Shown here: positions 59,272 to 64,000 of the stretch, one piece after another | Numbering within the stretch: position 1 is the stretch's first letter | Layout of the letters: every line of letters begins with the position of its first letter | DNA from: Manis javanica | Lineage: Eukaryota > Chordata > Mammalia > Pholidota > Manidae | DNA: 64,000 nt | Assembly (NCBI RefSeq): GCF_040802235.1 | Contig: NC_133162.1 | Coordinates: 17,501-81,500, forward strand | Reading direction: 5' to 3' | Position numbers and translations under genes: made by a program | The notes under the pieces: generated by a model | Told to the model about the DNA's origin: nothing | The model's input: the letters and a program-made list of their open reading frames with translations, nothing else | Database searches by the model: none

Positions 59272-60963
59272 ATGACTTTTTCCTCCTTTACTGCTCCCCC
59301 GCTCTTTTTTTCCTCATTTCTATTGTCTTCCCCGCCACCCCAGCCTCCTTTGTATGGCGATTCAGTCAGACAGACTTACACACAGCATCAAACAAAAATT
59401 ACTGCCCTCATTGCCACATCAGACTGCCCTCTGAAAGGCTGCTCCGAGCCTTTATACCTCCACTTTCCTCCCTCCACCGAAGTGTTCACTAGCAGCTACC
59501 TTTATTCTCCCTTCCTCTGCTTCCTCTATGACCAAAAACAAGCCTATTGCAGGCGATGGCCAGACACCTACGGGGGATGTCCCTACTGGTCTTGCCTCAT
59601 TCACTACATGAGTAACTCCCAGTACCCACAGTATTACTCCTCCAACCGTTTCATAAAATATCCCAACAGCTTATTGTCCTAATCAATCCCAGATCCCTGA
59701 GACTCTCGATGGGCCGCCAGAGTCACAGCCTCAGTTTACTACGGGCGGTCCTTGACCCCCCACGGTACCCTTCATATCTCTTAAGAGTACGTTCCCTCTC
59801 ATTCCCAGATCTCTCAAGTTGCATCAGATATCGGACATTCTGAAATAGTCATTATCCAAACTCTTGACAGCGCCTCTTCATCATCTTATTCCTCCTACTC
59901 TTGGTTACAGCTCATTCAAGACACCACCATCTTTCTCAACCACACCCTCAACACCGCCAATTGTTTCTTGTGCGTATCACTACAGCGCCCACTGTTGGCC
60001 GTTGTGCCCCTTAATATTTCCAACTACTCCTTCCAAGCAGAAGGACAACCCCTCCGCCCCCTGGCAGACATACCCCTATGGGAACCAGAATACGCAGATA
60101 ATCCCACCATCTACCACTGTGTAAGCCCAACTCCACCCCCCCCTCCAGCGCACTTCACTGCCTCTCTATCTACACCCCTACCTCCGGCTCTAAGACTTTT
60201 ACACAACCGGGACACTTCTTTTGGTGTAATGGCAGTCTTTTCAACTCACTGCCTCCCAACTCCAGCACACCCTGCATTCTCGCCACCCTAATCCCACAGC
60301 TTACACTTTACAGCATGGCAGAATTCCTTGAGCTCCAACCTCCCTTGCCCTTGCGCACAAGAAGGGCTGCTTTCCTTCCCATTATGGTCAGTATTTCCCT
60401 AGCCACCTCAGCCATTGGAGCAGGATTTTCAGCGGGAGCCTTGAGTCACTCTCTATGGGCAATTAGAGATCTCAACGCCAAACTTGAGGGGGCCCTGACA
60501 TCCACCGCCGATTCCCTAGCCTCTCTCCAAAGACAGGTCACTTTGCTAGCCAAGGTCACCCTTCAAAACCGGCGGGCCTTAGATCTGCGTAAAGCCGAAA
60601 AGGGCAGGCGGCACCTGCGTCTTCCTTCGAGAAGAGTGCTGCTATTACATCAACGAATCCGGCATTGTAGAAACTGACATTACCAAACTCACCAACCTTA
60701 ACTCCAGCCTCCACTCTGCTTCCAATTCCAACCCATTCTCTTCAATACTAACAAACCCCCTCCTTACCTGGCTCTGGCCCATTGCAGGCCCCATAATAAT
60801 CATTCTTCTCGCCTGTCTCTTCTTACCCTGTATAATAAAGTTCATCAAATCCCAAGTTGGAAAAATCTCTAATCAAACTTTCAACCAGCTTTTACTCAGA
60901 AACTACCAGCTTTTAGCCACAGAAGATCCCTCACCCTCATGTAACCTCCTCACCACACACTGA
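59272..60963 (+). pseudogene. env of class I ERV, broken
   Basis: The surface subunit begins at about 59,272 and runs in one frame to a stop at 59,680-59,682. A CFLC (CXXC-type) motif lies at 59,962-59,973 in the same frame. A furin-type RTRR is at 60,354-60,365 in another frame, followed by a hydrophobic fusion-peptide region and the immunosuppressive-type region (about 60,561-60,600). The CX6CC loop is at 60,616-60,642, and the anchor and tail run to TGA at 60,961-60,963, back in the first frame. At least two frameshifts and one stop disrupt it. Confidence 0.85.
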
Positions 60964-61246
60964 GATGGACCCCTCTCTCCACTGGAAATTGTTCCTGGAA
61001 ACAATGGCTGCAGAAGCCTGGCTTCTGGCACCTTTATCCTCTTGGCACCATTAGAGTCAACAAGTCCTCGACCTATGGTTACAGGGAACCTTCATTGATT
61101 TCCAACCTGAAGAAGTCCACATCTACTCGTCCTTAGTGTGTGGAGTCCTATCAACCCTTTCCTCCCAGTCCTCAAGCCCTCACTCCCTTCTCCGCTCCCA
61201 TTCAGCAGGAAGCAGTCAGGGAGAAAGCAACGTCCACAACCCCATA

Positions 61247-61263
61247 GAGGAGAAAGGGGGGAA
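61247..61263 (+). other. Polypurine tract
   Basis: GAGGAGAAAGGGGGGAA lies directly before the TG of the 3' LTR, the place where plus-strand DNA synthesis is primed. Confidence 0.9.
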
Positions 61264-61457
61264 TGAAGGGCCCCCACCCATAAGATAACAAACTCACCCC
61301 TCGCCTCCCCTAATCCCAGCACCTAGCCAATAGCCACCAGCCCCGTAGAAGTGACACCTCAATCAGCTCATGCCCCTTCCTATATAACCCAGCACCTTTC
61401 CCTAATAAAGCGGAATTCTCCGGTGAATTGCTGCTGTGTGTTGCTCCTTTCCTTTTA
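61264..61457 (+). repeat. 3' LTR of class I ERV
   Basis: 194 bp beginning TGAAGGG. TATATAA is at 61,381-61,387 and AATAAA at 61,404-61,409. It ends TTTTA where the 5' copy has TTTCA. It lacks about 65 bp of U3 present in the 5' LTR. Confidence 0.85.
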
Positions 61458-62089
61458 CCCTCCTCCTATCAGCAGTGACGCCGATGTCCCTCAAACATGG
61501 TGGTGAGCAAAGCACCAAGTTTACTTTTCTGTCTACAACAGGCCCAGAGGAAGGATACTTGTGGTCTTCAGGGACACTTAGTCAGCGAATGCGGCTAAAT
61601 ACAGACAGCAAGTGAGGAGGAGGTAAAAGAGGACAGAGGACAGAGATATGGGTTGAAGTCGTGCACCACCATTTACTGGTTTTGATGGCTGACACGACCT
61701 GCAAGTGCCTCAGTGAACCCAGTGCTCTCTCTACGGCCTAGTTACCTTGCAAGATTTTTGGAAGCATAATGTAGGGAAGTGACATATAAGCTATGTTGTT
61801 AACTGTTCTGTACATAAGGATAGATGGGCAGACAAAAAGATGATGACAGATAGATGCATAGATGGATGGATGGATGGATAGATGATAGACAGATAGATGA
61901 TAGACAGATAGATAGAAGGATAGATGATATAAAGATGACAGATGATTAAATAGATAATAGATGATAGATAGATAGACAGATATAGATACATATCGATTAA
62001 AACAAAGCTATTGCTCATAACCAGGAGAGCAATGATAAAAGCACAGAGTGAAACTACAAACAAAAAGGAAGAATGAAATCCAGTTTAAA
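61458..62089. other. Unassigned flank with GATA-type satellite
   Basis: 61,458-61,840 was not recognised. About 61,848-61,990 holds imperfect 'gatagatggatgg' and 'gatagacagata' tetranucleotide repeats. Confidence 0.6.
61848..61990 (+). repeat. (GATA/GATG)n microsatellite
   Basis: Imperfect GATA, GATG and GACA tetranucleotides over about 140 bp. Confidence 0.9.
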
Positions 62090-62573
62090 AAGTACAATAA
62101 GCAGCCATAAGAAAACAAATCCTACCATTTGCAACAACATGGATAGAGCTACAGAGTATTATGCTCAGTGAAATAAGCCAGGTGGAGAAAGACAAGTACC
62201 AAATGATTTCACTTATATGTGGAGCATAAGAACAAAAGAAAACTGAAGGAACAAAACAGCAGCAGACTCACAGAACCCAAGAATGGACTAACAGTTACCA
62301 AAGGGAAAAGGACTGGGGAGGGTGGGTGGCAAGGGAGGGATAAGGGCGGGGAAAAAGAAAGGGGGCATTACGATTACCATGTGTAATGTGTGTGGTGGGG
62401 GGCATGGGGAGGCCTGTACAACACAAAGACAAGTAGTGAATCTACAGCATCTTACTATGCTGATGGACAGCGACTGTAACGGGGTTTGTGGGGGGGACTT
62501 GGTGAAGGGGGAAGCCCAGTACATGTAATTGTAGATTAATGATAACAAAAAAAAATTTTTTAAGTGCAATAAG
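62090..62573 (+). mobile_element. Young L1 3' end with target-site duplication
   Basis: L1 3' end from 'cagccataagaaaacaaat' (about 62,102) to 'gtagattaatgataac' and an A tail (to about 62,560). 'aagtacaataag' at 62,090-62,101 matches 'aagtgcaataag' at 62,562-62,573 with one mismatch. Its 3' UTR is close to that of the L1 ending at 35,645. Confidence 0.88.
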
Positions 62574-62579
62574 GACACA

Positions 62580-62775
62580 GCTCTCAATTATCAGAATAAA
62601 AGGACAGGCTTTAAATGCTCCAATCAAAAGACACAGGGTTAAAAGAAGGGATGAAAACTCAAGACCACCTACGTGTTCCCTTACAGGAGAGTCACTTGAG
62701 ATCCAAGGACACAGACAAACTACAAGCCGAAGTGGTGGGCGCAGGTACCCTACACAAGTGAAACTAAAAAAAAAA
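62580..62775 (+). mobile_element. Old L1 ORF2 start fragment
   Basis: 'aaatgctccaatcaaaagac' and 'acaggagagtcacttgaga' resemble the first part of the L1 endonuclease. It is diverged and ends near an A-run at 62,766. Confidence 0.55.
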
Positions 62776-62976
62776 AAAAAGATGGGTTGATGGGATTAAA
62801 GACAGCAGCTCACGTGACAGGCGAGGCAGAAACCTCCTCCCAAGACCACATACATACGTACAATATGGAAATGTAACAACTACACCAAATCCTGGAAGAG
62901 CAGCAGGGAAGAAGGCTGCTGCGGCGGGCTATCTGTCACCTCAAGGAGAAGGGTGACATACCAAAGCCATGATCCA
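62776..62976. other. Unassigned sequence before solo LTR
   Basis: Nothing was recognised in this interval. Confidence 0.4.
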
Positions 62977-63379
62977 GAGGTGTAGGGGCCCGGCCTATGG
63001 CCGAGGCTGAGCCCCACTCTAGCTGGACAACGCCCTAAAGATGGCGCCTGCTTCCTAGACACCACCCTTCCTGGCCCTACAGCTCAGCGCATAAGGAAGT
63101 CTCCATGATTGGCTTGTCCCCATTTCCATGCTTGTGCTCATAGCATGCTTTTCACATGTTTCCAATAAGACTGAACCTGGCACGTGATCAGTCAGCTGAT
63201 TGGTTGGGATATGCTATATAAGCTGCTGCCCTGGAGGAAGTGGGTGTGGTTGTTGTTTTTTTGCTTTTGCCTTTCCCTAGATGGATCCTCGGAGGCCCAT
63301 AATAAAGATTCCTAACGAACCAGGCCTTCGGTGATCGTTATCCTGCCGTCGCCCTAGGTGGCGGGACGCGATACAGAGG
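62977..63379 (+). mobile_element. Solo LTR with 4-bp duplication (GAGG)
   Basis: The LTR is 62,981-63,375, beginning TGTAGGGG and ending GATACA, so TGTA and TACA form the terminal inverted repeat. GAGG flanks it at 62,977-62,980 and 63,376-63,379. TATATAA is at 63,215-63,221, preceded by ATTGG (CCAAT complement) near 63,199; AATAAA is at 63,301-63,306. No primer-binding site follows, so internal sequences were lost by LTR-LTR recombination. A 4-bp duplication fits class I ERVs. Confidence 0.85.
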
Positions 63380-63579
63380 GACCCCAAAGCCCTTCCCACA
63401 CCCAAGCTCATGGGGGGGAGGACAAGAAATGGAACCGAGGAGGGGGGTGGAGGCCTAGGACTGCCGAACACCCAGCCCTGGAGATGTGCTCTGGGAGCAC
63501 AAACCTACCGTACACATGGTGCGCTCTGGAGGATCGGTGGGGTCGGAAAGTGAAGGCAGGCAGAAGACTTCGAGAGACT

Positions 63580-64000
63580 TGAGATTCCAGCCACTTGTGG
63601 GACAACACAGGGATCCACATCCGGCCACTGTTGGACAAAAGGAAGGGGGGCATTCTGAGAGACTTCCTAACAGCGAGAGAGCTGCTAAAGGGACAAGGCT
63701 TCCACAGAGCTTGCCACTCAGGAGAAAGGACAGGTGCGCCAAACTGCCTGGATGCACTCTGCCCAGCAGGCAGGGGAACTTTTAGGAGCTCCGGGTGCTC
63801 CAACCCCCCATCTGGCCTTGCAGCTCTGAAGCCCCCTGCCATGCTGTGACTGATACACAGCCTGCCTCCCCGCCAGCACCGGCTTACAAACCAGCAGCTC
63901 CCACCATCACGCCAGGCCAGCAAGAGGACGGCCCCACCTACGGCAGCTTCTCCCTGTGTGCTCCGCAAACTGGCCCTGGCAGTGGAGACGGGCACTGCGG
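63580..64000 (+). mobile_element. Possible L1 5' UTR, continuing past the window
   Basis: 'ggcattctgagagacttcc', 'gagctgctaaagggaca', 'cttccacagagcttgcca' and 'caggagaaaggacaggtgcg' resemble the CpG-bearing 5' UTR of mammalian L1s. ORF1 would lie beyond 64,000. Frames open on both strands are not taken as genes. Confidence 0.4.

Larger units (their letters stand above)
55039..61457 (+). mobile_element. Class I ERV (ERV-F/H-like), decayed provirus
   Basis: Order: 5' LTR (55,039-55,297), tRNA-Phe-type primer-binding site, leader, gag, pro, partial pol, env, polypurine tract, 3' LTR (61,264-61,457). Class I is supported by the gag-pro layout in one phase with a stop between them, two zinc knuckles in NC as in the ERV-H/F group, LPQGF and YMDD motifs, and a CX6CC transmembrane subunit. 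All genes carry stops or frameshifts, and a large part of pol is deleted. No flanking duplication was found. Confidence 0.9.

Noticed and set aside
55039..61457. Active provirus
   Set aside because: Stops and frameshifts occur in gag, pro, pol and env, integrase is missing, and the LTRs differ in length and sequence.
63408..63995. 195-codon minus-strand frame
   Set aside because: It lies antisense to a probable L1 5' UTR with open frames on both strands.

Overview
The window reads as nuclear DNA from a placental mammal. It is dominated by L1 LINE copies of several ages, with ancient MIR, L2 and MLT1-type repeats, class I and class II endogenous retroviruses (ERVs), (CA)n and GATA-type microsatellites, and CpG-rich islands. 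No primate Alu, rodent B1/B2, ruminant Bov-type or carnivore CAN-SINE was seen. That argues against those groups but does not name the species. No intact host protein-coding gene and no tRNA or rRNA gene was recognised. The only host-gene remnant is a bromodomain exon resembling the last exon of BAZ2B (about 52.65-52.79 kb, minus strand).

Layout. (1) 1-14.2 kb holds two direct repeats of a multi-kilobase unit, each with old L1 pieces and a CpG-rich block. A third copy lies at 37.47-43.79 kb. Young L1 insertions are present in one copy and absent from the others, so the copies preserve empty target sites. (2) 14.2-30.9 kb is single-copy with scattered MIR, L2 and MLT1 remnants. It contains a 1.3-kb ERV-derived insertion (22.75-24.08 kb) with a poly(A) tail and an exact 13-bp target-site duplication, the signature of L1-driven retrotransposition. 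(3) 30.9-37.47 kb is a 5'-truncated L1 followed directly by an ERV env/U3-R segment that ends in a second poly(A). (4) 43.8-49 kb has an LTR-like piece, a long (CA)n tract, telomere-like CCCTAA motifs and a CpG island with a 110-bp minisatellite. (5) 49-55 kb holds MLT1, old L1, a small minisatellite and the BAZ2B-like exon. (6) 55.04-61.46 kb is a class I ERV with both LTRs, a tRNA-Phe-type primer-binding site, decayed gag, pro, pol and env, and a polypurine tract. (7) 61.5-64 kb holds a GATA-type satellite, a young L1 tail with its duplication, a solo LTR with a 4-bp GAGG duplication, and possibly the 5' end of another L1.

The most unusual feature is a family of class II-like ERV fragments (4.0-5.5, 22.8-24.1 and 35.6-37.4 kb). 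Two copies carry a transmembrane envelope segment resembling the alpharetrovirus type. All three share a block of about 550 bp between env and LTR, although one copy has a different LTR. Two copies end in poly(A) at the same point, which suggests an L1-mobilised, possibly composite L1-ERV unit. All retroviral genes seen here are broken.
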